Assembly (NCBI GenBank): GCA_016718265.1
Contig: JADKDZ010000001.1
Location: 186,001-250,000 of the forward strand
DNA length: 64,000 bases
From: Uliginosibacterium sp.
GTDB taxonomy: Bacteria; Pseudomonadota; Gammaproteobacteria; Burkholderiales; Rhodocyclaceae
Reading direction: 5' to 3'
Part shown: piece after piece, positions 1-9,579 of the stretch
Position numbering within the stretch: the stretch's first letter is position 1
How the letters are laid out: each line of letters starts with the position of its first letter
Translations under genes and position numbers: made by a program
Notes under the pieces: generated by a model
The model's database searches: none
Seen by the model: only the letters and a program-made list of their open reading frames with translations
Told to the model about the DNA's origin: nothing

Positions 1-487
1 GACATGCGCGTGGCATCCAGCCGGCGCGCAGTGCCTCACACCAGGCCGCCAGCGGCTCACGCACCGACTCCAGGCCGAGCTTCGCCACCTCGCTGGTGCC
101 GCTGCGGGCGCGCTCCGGCACCAGCCTGCGTGCCATGTCCAGCGTCTCGGCGTGAATCGCAATCGCCACCGCGGTGTACTCGCCCGAGTCGGTATCGGGG
201 ATATTCTCCATGTCGAGCCGCCGCGGCCCGGGGACCAGGATGAGGTGCCCTCGCTCGCAACGCAGCTCGCGGGCACCGTCGCGCATCCGCTTCTGTCCTT
301 GCAGCGGCAGGATCAGTGTGGCGCCCGCCACATCGACCGCCTTGAGGCAATGCGAGGCAGTCGCGCGCATGCGCAGGCAGTTCGTTGCGAACTCGCCGCT
401 CGCCGCGAGGGCGTGCAGCTCGTTGAGCAAGGCTGCATGCGGCTCAGCGAGGATCATCGTCGCGCCTGCTCCGGTCACGTTCGCCAT
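1..487 (-). CDS. AraC-family transcriptional regulator, N-terminal part (runs off left edge)
   Basis: An open frame of 162 codons enters the window from the left on the minus strand. Its product has a region resembling the N-terminal cupin-like sensor half of AraC-family regulators (ASHCLKAVDVAGATLILPLQ, then a beta-rich stretch with HLILVPGPRRLDM). The DNA-binding HTH half would lie beyond position 1. I placed the start at the ATG at 487; a second in-frame ATG at 457 has GGAG 11 bases upstream and is equally possible. With either start the gene overlaps the 3' end of the lectin-like gene upstream on the same strand, suggesting co-transcription. The AraC assignment is by overall resemblance of the sensor half only, so it is moderately sure. 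The effector is unknown. Confidence 0.6.
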   Translation of the reverse strand, partial: MANVTGAGATMILAEPHAALLNELHALAASGEFATNCLRMRATASHCLKAVDVAGATLILPLQGQKRMRDGARELRCERGHLILVPGPRRLDMENIPDTDSGEYTAVAIAIHAETLDMARRLVPERARSGTSEVAKLGLESVREPLAAWCEALRAGWMPRAC

Positions 488-1430
488 CCTTCCAGTGATC
501 GCGCCAGCGATCCCGGCCATCACAGCGCAAGATCGCCTGCGCGGTTTCAGGGAAACTCTCGGTCTTCTCGACCCGACCGCAGGCGTAGGAGATTTCAAGC
601 AACTTCACCTTGCCGGGCGCGGGGTCCCCACAGAGGTAGCGACTATAGGCCGAGACCTGGCATTGATCCTTGTCGTCACAGACACGGGCGACATCACGCG
701 TGACATCGCACGCAGGCTCGTGCGCAATGCCATCACCCGTATTGCGCCCCCACCATGCCGACAGCACCGTGATCGCACGGCCATTACGGTCGGCGTCATC
801 GAGCAGTTCGCAGCGCAAGGCCGCCAGCGAGGATTCGGGGTAACTGAAGGTCTGTGAATCTCGCCCACAGGCGTAGGTGACTTCGAGCGTTTTCTCGCGC
901 CCGACGACCGGATCCCCACACAAGGCCGCGTTCTTGACCGGCACATCGCACGCCTGCTCGCCGTTGCAGGCGCGCGCCAGCTCACGCGTCGCGTTGCAGC
1001 GTGGCTCTTCCACCCGCCCGCTCGGGCCGAGCAAGCCCCATACGGCGGATTGCACCCGCATTCCATCGCGCGCCTTCGCGACGTCATCACGTCGGGCTCG
1101 CGCGCAGTTGAGGCTGGCGCTGGCGAACTCCGCCACGTTCAGCGTCACCAGTGGCTCGCCGCCGCAGGCGTAGCTCAGCTCCAGCGTCTTGACCCGCCCA
1201 CGCGCCGGATCCCCGCAGAGCGTGGTGTTGGTCGCCGGCAGCTCACAGGATTCCTTGCCCTCACAGGCTTGCATCGCCTGCTGGCGCGCGTTGCAGCTGG
1301 GTCCGGTGACGCGGCCACGGGCGTCCGCCACGCCCCAGCGCGCATGCTTAATCTGTACCTGCGCGAACGCTGGCTGAACCACCGCGGCGACCAGCACTGC
1401 GGCCCCCAAGCATCTTGCGAGTACGCCCAT
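444..1430 (-). CDS. Secreted protein with three SUEL-type (galactose/rhamnose-binding) lectin-like repeats
   Basis: This 328-residue protein starts with a signal peptide (MGVLARCLGAAVLVAAVVQP, cleavage after AFA), so it should be exported. The mature part is three tandem repeats of roughly 85-90 residues. Each runs from a W-G motif (ARWGV, AVWGL, AWWGR) through a conserved C-x7-8-C segment to LCGDP, then K-x-LE-[VI/L]-x-YACG, and ends in a Cys. Spaced cysteines plus (F/C)GDP and YxC are hallmarks of the SUEL/rhamnose-binding lectin family (Pfam Gal_Lectin), best known from animals. The tail after the third repeat is short and charged (RDRWRDHWKDGERDRSRRDD). Ligand specificity cannot be read from the sequence. 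Sugar-metabolism genes lie upstream on the same strand, about 130 bases away. Confidence is good for a secreted repeat protein and moderate for lectin function. Confidence 0.7.
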   Translation of the reverse strand: MGVLARCLGAAVLVAAVVQPAFAQVQIKHARWGVADARGRVTGPSCNARQQAMQACEGKESCELPATNTTLCGDPARGRVKTLELSYACGGEPLVTLNVAEFASASLNCARARRDDVAKARDGMRVQSAVWGLLGPSGRVEEPRCNATRELARACNGEQACDVPVKNAALCGDPVVGREKTLEVTYACGRDSQTFSYPESSLAALRCELLDDADRNGRAITVLSAWWGRNTGDGIAHEPACDVTRDVARVCDDKDQCQVSAYSRYLCGDPAPGKVKLLEISYACGRVEKTESFPETAQAILRCDGRDRWRDHWKDGERDRSRRDDDPR

Positions 1431-1560
1431 GATTTACCTCCCTGTCAGCAGAGCGACCAAAGTAGCCGGATTCTGGCCCGGTCGACGCGCTTTGCCAACC
1501 ACGCTGGACGGAAGGGGGCGCGCACAGCGCACGCTGGGGCCGCAAGGCCTCGGTGGGACG

Positions 1561-2490
1561 CTATAGCGGGCCCTGCACCACGACGGTCGCGGCCAGCTGA
1601 GTCACCACGTCTGATGTAGGCGGCGTAGCGCCCGCTGACAGGCAGGCGCCTGCTCCGGCAGCAACCGAGGCCCGCAAATGCGCCGACCAGCCCGCCTCGG
1701 GCGTGCGCATCAGGCTGGTCAGAAAGCCGCCCAGGCTGCAATCCCCCGCGCCCACGGTGTCGACCACCTCGATCTGCGGCGGTCTGGCCCGCCAGATCTG
1801 CGAGCCGACGTGAAGACTCGCGCCCTCGCTGCCGCGGGTATAGAGGAAGGCGGCTGCGGGGCTCATCGCAAGCAGCCTGCCGAAAGCAGCCTCTTCGTCC
1901 GCGGTACGGAATAACCCCCGCAAGTCCTCCTCGGAGACCTTGATGAGATCCGCGATCTCGGTCATGCGAGACAGGACAGGATCGTAGGCTTCGGTCATCG
2001 CAGCGCGGAAATTCGGGTCGTAGCTGATCTTCACACCGCCGGCCTTAAGGTGCTCGGCCAGCTGAACGAGGCGCGAGGCAAGTGGCTCACGCGCAAGGCT
2101 GATTCCCCCAAAATGCGCCCAGCGCACATCCTGCTCCCAGTCCTCTGGCAGGGCGTCGAGCTGGAAGTGGAGGTCGGCACTGTCGTCGCCAACAAAGAAG
2201 TATTGCGGCGGATGCGTTTCGTGCACGATCGCGAGCAAGGGCGATTTCTCGCGCCGCTGCATGAAGCGCAAGTCGAGCTGGGCTGCCTCGCTCGCCTGCC
2301 ACAGCGCTTCGCCGAAGCAATCCTGGCTCACGGCACCGCCGAACGCACTCGGGATGCCGAAGCTGGCCATGACGCGTGCCACATTCCAGGGAGCCCCGCC
2401 CGGCACACTGGCCCAGCGGTCGCCACCGAGCCGGATCATGTCGGTGAGCGCTTCACCGAAGGAAACAAATTCAGGCCGTGCGCGCATCAT
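1561..2490 (-). CDS. PfkB-family carbohydrate kinase, probable fructokinase
   Basis: The 309-residue product is a cytoplasmic ribokinase-fold sugar kinase. It opens with the N-terminal motif region FVSFGEALTDMI and GGAPWNVA, and has the PfkB signature 2 DTVGAGD at residues 244-250, whose Asp is the catalytic base. Length matches bacterial fructokinases (about 300-310). Family members transfer phosphate from ATP to a sugar hydroxyl; fructose is the likely substrate because the residues around GGAPxNVA resemble fructokinases, but this is inference. Its start overlaps the stop of the upstream AGE-family gene by 4 bases, so the two are translationally coupled. Together they could turn mannose into fructose and then fructose 6-phosphate. 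Confidence 0.82.
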   Translation of the reverse strand: MMRARPEFVSFGEALTDMIRLGGDRWASVPGGAPWNVARVMASFGIPSAFGGAVSQDCFGEALWQASEAAQLDLRFMQRREKSPLLAIVHETHPPQYFFVGDDSADLHFQLDALPEDWEQDVRWAHFGGISLAREPLASRLVQLAEHLKAGGVKISYDPNFRAAMTEAYDPVLSRMTEIADLIKVSEEDLRGLFRTADEEAAFGRLLAMSPAAAFLYTRGSEGASLHVGSQIWRARPPQIEVVDTVGAGDCSLGGFLTSLMRTPEAGWSAHLRASVAAGAGACLSAGATPPTSDVVTQLAATVVVQGPL

Positions 2491-3702
2491 TCTCCCTCGA
2501 TTCCGCCCAGGGCGCGCAACACATCGAAACAGGCGCCGATGTCATGGTAATCGACCTTGCCCGCCGGACTCTTCTCCCGGGTATGGTTAAGGTTGGTGGC
2601 GTCCAGGATACGGAACCAGGCGCCCTGCTCATGATCGACGAAATGCTGCCAGCAATACGCCCAGATGCGTTCATACCAGCTCCAGTAGTCGGCCTTGCCG
2701 GTACGGATCGCCAGCAAGGCGGCGGCGGCGAAGGACTCGGCCTGCACCCAGTGGTACTTGTCGGCATCACAAATACTGTCGTCGGGCGCAAAGCCGTAGT
2801 AGAGGCCGCCATGGGCAGCATCCCAGGCGCGACTCACGCCGGCAGTGAAGAGCGCCTCGGCACGCGGCACGTGCCAGTCGGCTGGCTTGTGCGCGTCGAG
2901 CTGGAGCAGAAGCTTGGCCCACTCCGTGAGATGGCCGGGCTGATAGCCCCAGGGGCGGAAAATATTGGACTTGTCATCGCGGTTGTAGTCCCAATCGACT
3001 GACCAGTCCTGATGGTAGTGTTCCCAGATCATGTCGTTGGCCAGTCCGGCCTGGCGGACGGTGATCGACTGCGCCAGCCTTTCAGCGCGAACGATGTAGC
3101 GCGCCTCGCGCGTGGCCGAGTAGGCCGCAATCATGGCCTCGCAGGCGTGCATGTTGGCGTTCTGCCCACGGTAGCGGGAGAGCTGCCAGTCAGGCGTGGC
3201 CTCGTCGGCATAGAGCCCGACGGCGGGCTCCCAATACACTTTCTCGGCCAGATCGAAGGTCTCGGCCAGCCAGGGTCGGGCTTCGTCGATGCCACTCTTG
3301 ATGGCGTGCGCATAGGCCAGCATCACGAAGGCCATGCCATAGCAGTGTCGCGTATCGTCAAGCACTGTCGCACGGCCCTCATGCCAGTCGATTTGCCAGG
3401 CATAGCCGCCCGTTTCCGGGTCACGGAACGCCTTGCGCAGGAAGTCGACGCCATGCCGTACCACCCGCCTGAAAACCCGCCTCACCGGTGAGCTTGTAGA
3501 GCATCGCGTGGGTGATCACAAAACGCGTCGCACTGACCAGGTGGCGCGTGCGCGCGTCGTACACCGTGCCGTCGTCCAGGTAAAAGTGGTACATGCCGCC
3601 GCTGGGATCGATGGCGCGGTCGGCATAGAAACGCATCACCCAGCGGATGTGCTGGCGCAGGAAGTCAGGGGAGCGGAAATCAGGCAGGGGGGGTATTTTC
3701 AT
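2487..3702 (-). pseudogene. AGE-family (N-acylglucosamine 2-epimerase/mannose isomerase) gene with one frameshift
   Basis: Two overlapping minus-strand frames together spell one AGE-family enzyme. The first starts at the ATG at 3702 (MKIPPLPDF) and contains DPSGGMYHFYLDDGTV and TRHLVSATRFV. The second continues with RHGVDFLRKAFRDPETGGYAW, YGMAFVMLAYAHA, and the conserved HLTEWAKLLLQLD and WHVPRAEALF segments. The frame changes within CCACCC at 3461-3466 (GGGTGG on the coding strand): removing one G restores an unbroken reading frame of about 404 residues, the normal family length. AGE enzymes are (alpha/alpha)6-barrel sugar epimerases or ketose-aldose isomerases; mannose isomerase activity is plausible given the fructokinase-like partner. 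Either the gene is freshly broken or a base was mis-called. A promoter lies at 3791-3818, and the gene opposes a LacI regulator. Confidence 0.75.
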
Positions 3703-3790
3703 GCGAGGCAAACTTCGAGAATCCGGCCGGGCAGACGTCGTACACCGGCGCGTCGGGAACAAATATGTGCGTGCGTACGCCTTTGGCAAA

Positions 3791-3818
3791 ACTATACACG
3801 TGTGCAGTATTTTGACAA
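3791..3818 (-). promoter_or_regulatory. Predicted sigma70-like promoter with an embedded operator for the AGE-kinase operon
   Basis: On the minus strand a TTGTCA box (3818-3813) and a TATAGT box (3796-3791) are separated by 16 bases, a near-consensus sigma70 promoter about 90 bases upstream of the AGE gene start. The spacer contains the perfect 8-base palindrome ACACGTGT at 3796-3803. It extends to the imperfect palindrome ACTATACACGTGTGCAGT (3791-3808, 14 of 18 positions symmetric). This is a natural site for the divergently encoded LacI-family repressor. The boxes are seen directly; the operator role is inferred. Confidence 0.55.
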
Positions 3819-3876
3819 AGCGTCGCGTGCACGCAGCGTTCTGCCCGGACTTTTTCCCCCTTTCGCACAGATTCCC

Positions 3877-3882
3877 TATACT
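3877..3882 (+). promoter_or_regulatory. Possible -10 box for the LacI-family gene
   Basis: TATACT stands 40 bases upstream of the GTG start at 3923. No good -35 box is present at 17 bases, so this is a weak prediction. Confidence 0.25.
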
Positions 3883-3922
3883 TGCACCGCCCGGCCTGCT
3901 TCCCTTTGAGCGCATCACGCCT

Positions 3923-4993
3923 GTGTCTTCCTCACACCCTGCCCCGACCAACGCCGAACACCCGACGGACGCATCCGCCGCCACCGGCAAGCTGATCACC
4001 ATGCACGACGTAGCGGCCGCGGCCGGCTTGTCGCGCACGACGGTGTCAAAGTACTTCAATGGCCACACCAGCCTGAAACCTGCCACGCGTGCGCTGATCG
4101 AGCGCGTCTGCGCCGAGTTGCACTACGTACCGGACCTGCACGCGGTCAGCCTCGTCAAAGGTCGCTCGCAGCTGATCGGGGTGATCCTGCCCGTCATCGC
4201 CGATGCGTTTTACGGTGAGGTGCTGCGTCACATGCAGGATCAGGCTGCCGCCGCCGGCTTCCAGCTGGTTGTGCTCTGTTCGCATAACGACGCGGCGACG
4301 GAGGAAGCGGCCGTCCGCACCCTGCGTTCAATGAAGGTGCAGGGGCTGGTGATCACTGCAGTCGCCTCAGACCGCAACCGCGCGCTGTACGCCAAGCTCG
4401 CCGGGGAGCTGCGGATCGTGTTTCTTGACAGCTATGTAGATGCCGATTGCTGCTTCGTGATGAATGACAATGTGCAGAGCGTGGGCCTGCTGGTCGCGCA
4501 CTTGCTTCAGCGCGGCGCGGTGCCGGCCTATCTGGGCGCACCGGCCGTCGCACGCCCGTCGCATGACGAACGCCTGAGCGGTTACACGCTTGCGATGCTG
4601 CGCGCGGGGCGTGTGCCGCGCATAGTCCCGATTCCCGCAGACAGTCTCACCTGGGAATTCGAAGCCTTTGCGCGAGCGCATGTTGGTCGGTGGCTGGAAG
4701 CCGAGACCGGGCAGCGTGACCGTTGCGACGCCCTGATCTGCGCAACGGATCGCCTTGCATTGGGTGCCATGGCGGCTCTGCGGCAGATTGGCAAGGTGCC
4801 GGGGCGTGACATGCTCGTCGTGGGGCACGACGACGTGCCCATGTGCGAATACATCAGCCCGGCACTCACCACCGCGCGCCAGGATCTGGAGGCTATCGGC
4901 CGAGCCACAATCGACTGCCTGACCCGGCCAGACAACACCACGCGGATTCAGCTGCGCTTTCCAGCCCGGCTGGTCGTGCGGGAGTCGGCCTGA
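3923..4993 (+). CDS. LacI/GalR-family transcriptional regulator
   Basis: The product has an N-terminal LacI-type helix-turn-helix (MHDVAAAAGLSRTTVSKYFN) followed by a periplasmic-binding-protein-like effector domain (LIGVILPVIADAFYGEVLRH, near-C-terminal LVVGHDDVPMCEYISPALTT). From GTG 3923 it is 356 residues, with a 26-residue leader before the HTH. Starting at ATG 4001 would begin exactly at the HTH and give 330 residues, the commoner length. Neither start has a clear ribosome binding site. It is divergent from the AGE epimerase-PfkB kinase pair, and the shared intergenic region holds a palindrome inside the operon promoter. It is therefore the likely local repressor, with the transported or phosphorylated sugar as inducer. 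Family assignment is firm; the target is inferred. Confidence 0.88.
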   Translation: MSSSHPAPTNAEHPTDASAATGKLITMHDVAAAAGLSRTTVSKYFNGHTSLKPATRALIERVCAELHYVPDLHAVSLVKGRSQLIGVILPVIADAFYGEVLRHMQDQAAAAGFQLVVLCSHNDAATEEAAVRTLRSMKVQGLVITAVASDRNRALYAKLAGELRIVFLDSYVDADCCFVMNDNVQSVGLLVAHLLQRGAVPAYLGAPAVARPSHDERLSGYTLAMLRAGRVPRIVPIPADSLTWEFEAFARAHVGRWLEAETGQRDRCDALICATDRLALGAMAALRQIGKVPGRDMLVVGHDDVPMCEYISPALTTARQDLEAIGRATIDCLTRPDNTTRIQLRFPARLVVRESA

Positions 4994-4998
4994 GAGCC

Positions 4999-5018
4999 CC
5001 CGCTTAAACGGCGGGTTT
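4999..5018. terminator. Weak candidate terminator between convergent genes
   Basis: CCCGC (4999-5003) pairs with GCGGG (5011-5015) around a 7-base loop and is followed by TTT on the plus strand. It overlaps the last codons of the SDR gene. The short stem makes this a tentative call. Confidence 0.3.
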
Positions 5019-6050
5019 GAGCAGTCCCATATCGACCAGACTCTGCACGCCCGCCCGAATCGCCTCCTCTTCGGAGCGGGGCGACCAGCCCAGCACGCTG
5101 CGCGCCTTGGATGTATCGACCGCTTTCTCCAGCCCGAGCTCGCGAACGATCAATCCGGTGGCAGGATCAAACAGTGCAAAGACCTTGACGAGCCAATTCG
5201 GCAGCGTCCGTTGCGGTACCTTTCCAGCAAGCTGTGGAAATGCGCGGTGCAACTCTGCCGCGATTTCACTAAGCCACATGAAGCGTCCCGCCGCAATGAA
5301 GCGCTGGCCGGCGGCATCGGGCACGCGCATGGCGCGTAAATGCGCGTCCGCAACATCCCGAACGTCCACCACGCACATGCCAAAGCGCGGCAGTGCCGGG
5401 AAATCGCCACGCAACAGCTTGTGCAGCACGGCCAACGAAGTGCCCGCTTCAGCATTCAGAAGTGGGCCAAGGATCAGGCCCGGGTTGATGACGGCGAGCG
5501 CCAGGCCGGACTCACGCGCAAACGCCCAGGCGTCCTGCTCGGCGAGCGTCTTGGACTTGTAGTACGGCGTCGCTTGCGGACCGTTGACGTCGGTCCAGTC
5601 TTTCTCGCTGTAGGGCGAAACGCCGCTGCCATAGTTGGTCGCCGCGATCGACGAGGTCAGCACCACCCGCTGTACGCCCGCCCGGTGTGCGGCCCGCAGC
5701 ACGCGCAAGGTACCTTCCCGCGCCGGGCGGATCAGCTCGTTCTCATCCTTGGGCACGCTGGCCGGAAAGGGCGAGGCGGTATGAATGACATAGTCGCAGC
5801 CGCTGACGGCCTCGTCCCAGCCCCTGTCCTGCAGAAGATCCGCTTCGACGCACTCGACCCCCTCGACGTCTTCGGCCCCGCCCCGGCGCAGGCTCGCTTC
5901 CACGCTTCCACGTTTGGCCACCGTGCGCACGGTACCCCGCACGCGGTAGCCCTGCTGCAACAATTGCACGGCGATATGCCCGGCGAGAAAACCACTGATA
6001 CCGGTCACGAGAACGGTCGTCTGGGAATTGGACTTGCTGGTTTGCGTCAC
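5004..6050 (-). CDS. Extended short-chain dehydrogenase/NAD-dependent epimerase family protein (dihydroflavonol reductase-like)
   Basis: A cytoplasmic Rossmann-fold oxidoreductase of 348 residues. The N-terminal nucleotide motif is VLVTGISGFLAGHIA (G-x2-G-x2-[AG]). The active-site pair Y-x3-K appears as TPYYKSKTLAE, preceded by the SSIAATNYG serine region. These are typical of dihydroflavonol-4-reductase/cinnamoyl-CoA reductase-like extended SDRs, which reduce carbonyl groups with NADPH; the true substrate is not predictable. I chose the GTG at 6050 because AGGAGG lies 8 bases upstream; a longer frame from an ATG at 6143 would have no such site. The gene opposes a TetR regulator, and TGACACT operator-like repeats lie between them, so repression by that TetR protein is likely. 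Confidence 0.82.
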   Translation of the reverse strand: MTQTSKSNSQTTVLVTGISGFLAGHIAVQLLQQGYRVRGTVRTVAKRGSVEASLRRGGAEDVEGVECVEADLLQDRGWDEAVSGCDYVIHTASPFPASVPKDENELIRPAREGTLRVLRAAHRAGVQRVVLTSSIAATNYGSGVSPYSEKDWTDVNGPQATPYYKSKTLAEQDAWAFARESGLALAVINPGLILGPLLNAEAGTSLAVLHKLLRGDFPALPRFGMCVVDVRDVADAHLRAMRVPDAAGQRFIAAGRFMWLSEIAAELHRAFPQLAGKVPQRTLPNWLVKVFALFDPATGLIVRELGLEKAVDTSKARSVLGWSPRSEEEAIRAGVQSLVDMGLLKPAV

Positions 6051-6102
6051 GATGCGATCCTCCTGCTGGAAAAGTCTGTATGGGGTACTACCACGCTTTA
6101 TC

Positions 6103-6162
6103 TGACACTTTGACGTTATTTGTCTATGAATCCACTTTGACACTTAGCGTCCAGAGTGTCAA
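6103..6162. promoter_or_regulatory. TGACACT operator-like repeats between the SDR and TetR genes
   Basis: The region holds the perfect inverted repeat TTGACACT (6137-6144) and AGTGTCAA (6155-6162) with a 10-base spacer. A third TGACACT in direct orientation lies at 6103-6109. The pair ends 9 bases before the tetR ATG. Position and symmetry fit binding of a TetR dimer (or two dimers) controlling both divergent genes. The repeats are seen directly; the binder is inferred. Confidence 0.6.
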
Positions 6163-6171
6163 CATCGCCGC

Positions 6172-6762
6172 ATGAACTTTGATGACCCCAAAATCAGCGG
6201 CATTCTCGACGCAGCGTTCAGAATCTTTGCCCATCACGGCTTCCGCAAGACCTCGATGCTTGATATCGCTGACGCGGCCGGGATTTCGCGCGCAGCGCTG
6301 TATCTCTATTTCAAAAACAAGGAAGACGTCTTTCGCTGCGCCTCGCAACGCCTCCACGACAAGGTCATGTTACGGGTAGAGGCCGCGATGGCAGGCGATG
6401 GCGGCACAATGACGCGTATCGTGGCGGCCTTGGACGCTTTCTTCACTGGCCTGCTGCAGCCGATTCAGGCCAGCGCCTACGGAAGCGAACTGTTTGACGC
6501 CAATATGGCGTTGGCCGGAGATATCACACAGGCGGCGCGCCAGCGCACCCAGTCACTCATCGCAGACGCCCTGACGCACGCGCATGCCGCAGGCGAAATT
6601 GATCTCGATGCCAGTGAGGCCAGCGCCGAGGCCCTGGCGGAATTGATTCTCACCGCGGCAGACGGGTTCAAGCACGCACGGCCCGAGCCGAGGCTGGACG
6701 CCCTGTTGCCACTGCTGATGCGTCTGATCGGCAAGGCCACGCTGCCTGCCGGCGCTCACTAG
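6172..6762 (+). CDS. TetR/AcrR-family transcriptional regulator
   Basis: The 196-residue protein has a classical TetR N-terminal DNA-binding domain: ILDAAFRIFAHHGFRKTSML, then DIADAAGISRAALYLYFKNK as the HTH with its terminal Y-x-Y-F-x-N-K, at about residues 10-55. The C-terminal ligand-binding half is alpha-helical and not recognisable to a specific ligand class. It is divergent from an extended SDR gene, with TTGACACT inverted repeats in the 120 bases between, which points to local autoregulation and control of the reductase. Its stop codon overlaps that of the convergent downstream gene (shared CTAG at 6759-6762). Confidence 0.9.
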   Translation: MNFDDPKISGILDAAFRIFAHHGFRKTSMLDIADAAGISRAALYLYFKNKEDVFRCASQRLHDKVMLRVEAAMAGDGGTMTRIVAALDAFFTGLLQPIQASAYGSELFDANMALAGDITQAARQRTQSLIADALTHAHAAGEIDLDASEASAEALAELILTAADGFKHARPEPRLDALLPLLMRLIGKATLPAGAH

Positions 6763-7415
6763 TTTTCGGCCGCAGCGGCTTTCTCCGCGCGCTTGGCTTT
6801 GCGCTCGGCAATCTGTTTGGCACGTGCGTCGTAGCGGTCACGATCAGCCTTGGCCTTGGCAGCGCGCGCTTTTGCCTGGCTCGCCTCGTCTTTCCGGGCG
6901 AGCTCTGCCTGCTGCAGGCGCAACCGCTTTCGGGCTTCAAACGCTGCTTCGTCTTGCGCCGCGGGTGGCGGTGGCGGCTCGCCACGCAGTGGCATCGTGC
7001 CGGTGCCGAGCTTGGGCGGCTCGCTCGCGGCCGCCGGGGGCGCCACGCCGTTCGGTGCAGATGCAGAAGGCCGCGGCGGCATGCGCTTCTCCGCTCGCAG
7101 CGCGTTCAGTTCAGCCTTTGCGGCGGCATCCACCCGATTGGCTTCGATTTCCTTGTCCCGCGCCTGCTTGATCTTGCCAAGATACCGCTCCCGTGCGGTG
7201 TCCCGGCAGGCGTTCACCAGGAGTCGGGGCAGGCAGGCTTGATCCTCGCGCTTGTAGACCGTCTCTGCCTCGGCGCGAATCACGCCCGCCTCATCCCGCC
7301 ATTGCTCGGCCTGCAGCCGTTGCGCCAACAAGGCGGCTTCGCGCGGGTCCGGCTCGGCGGCCAGGACAGGCGCGCAAGCAGTCAGCAGCGCAAGCGCCAG
7401 AATCAGTGATTTCAT
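6759..7415 (-). CDS. Exported hypothetical protein, Ala/Lys/Arg-rich, coiled-coil
   Basis: A 218-residue protein I do not recognise. The N-terminus MKSLILALALLTAC is a short signal sequence. LTAC could be a lipobox, making it a lipoprotein, or cleavage could occur after VLA. The middle contains long Ala-, Glu- and Arg-rich helices with conserved-looking cysteines (DQACLPRLLVNACRDTARER), a Pro/Ala linker, and then a C-terminal KAxRAAKAKADRDRYDARAK-type charged coiled coil. It is divergent from the ABC-F gene and convergent with tetR. No function can be assigned. Confidence 0.7.
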   Translation of the reverse strand: MKSLILALALLTACAPVLAAEPDPREAALLAQRLQAEQWRDEAGVIRAEAETVYKREDQACLPRLLVNACRDTARERYLGKIKQARDKEIEANRVDAAAKAELNALRAEKRMPPRPSASAPNGVAPPAAASEPPKLGTGTMPLRGEPPPPPAAQDEAAFEARKRLRLQQAELARKDEASQAKARAAKAKADRDRYDARAKQIAERKAKRAEKAAAAEN

Positions 7416-7489
7416 GTGCTATCCAGAGGGCGGTTGTACAAGGCGTAGAATACGCGCCGGATTTTCCCACTTTTCTGACGTCTCCTGCC

Positions 7490-9400
<1,911 letters not shown>

Positions 9401-9579
9401 ACACGCCTGCCCGAATAGCCGCACGGGATGGGCTTCTGCAGCATGCCTGCCCGCAGCGGCCCGTCATTCGGGCCTCGCGCGACATTCTGCTCGAAGAGCC
9501 ACGCCAGAAGCGGGTGTACGAGCATATCGCCGCCAAATGCCGGACTGACAACACCACAGAGGGCAAACCGTGCGCGGTG
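9401..9579. other. Intergenic region without a supported gene
   Basis: 179 bases between the convergent ABC-F and chemoreceptor genes. A 42-codon minus-strand frame (9397-9525) exists but has no ribosome binding site or recognisable similarity. I saw no clear terminator. Confidence 0.5.
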
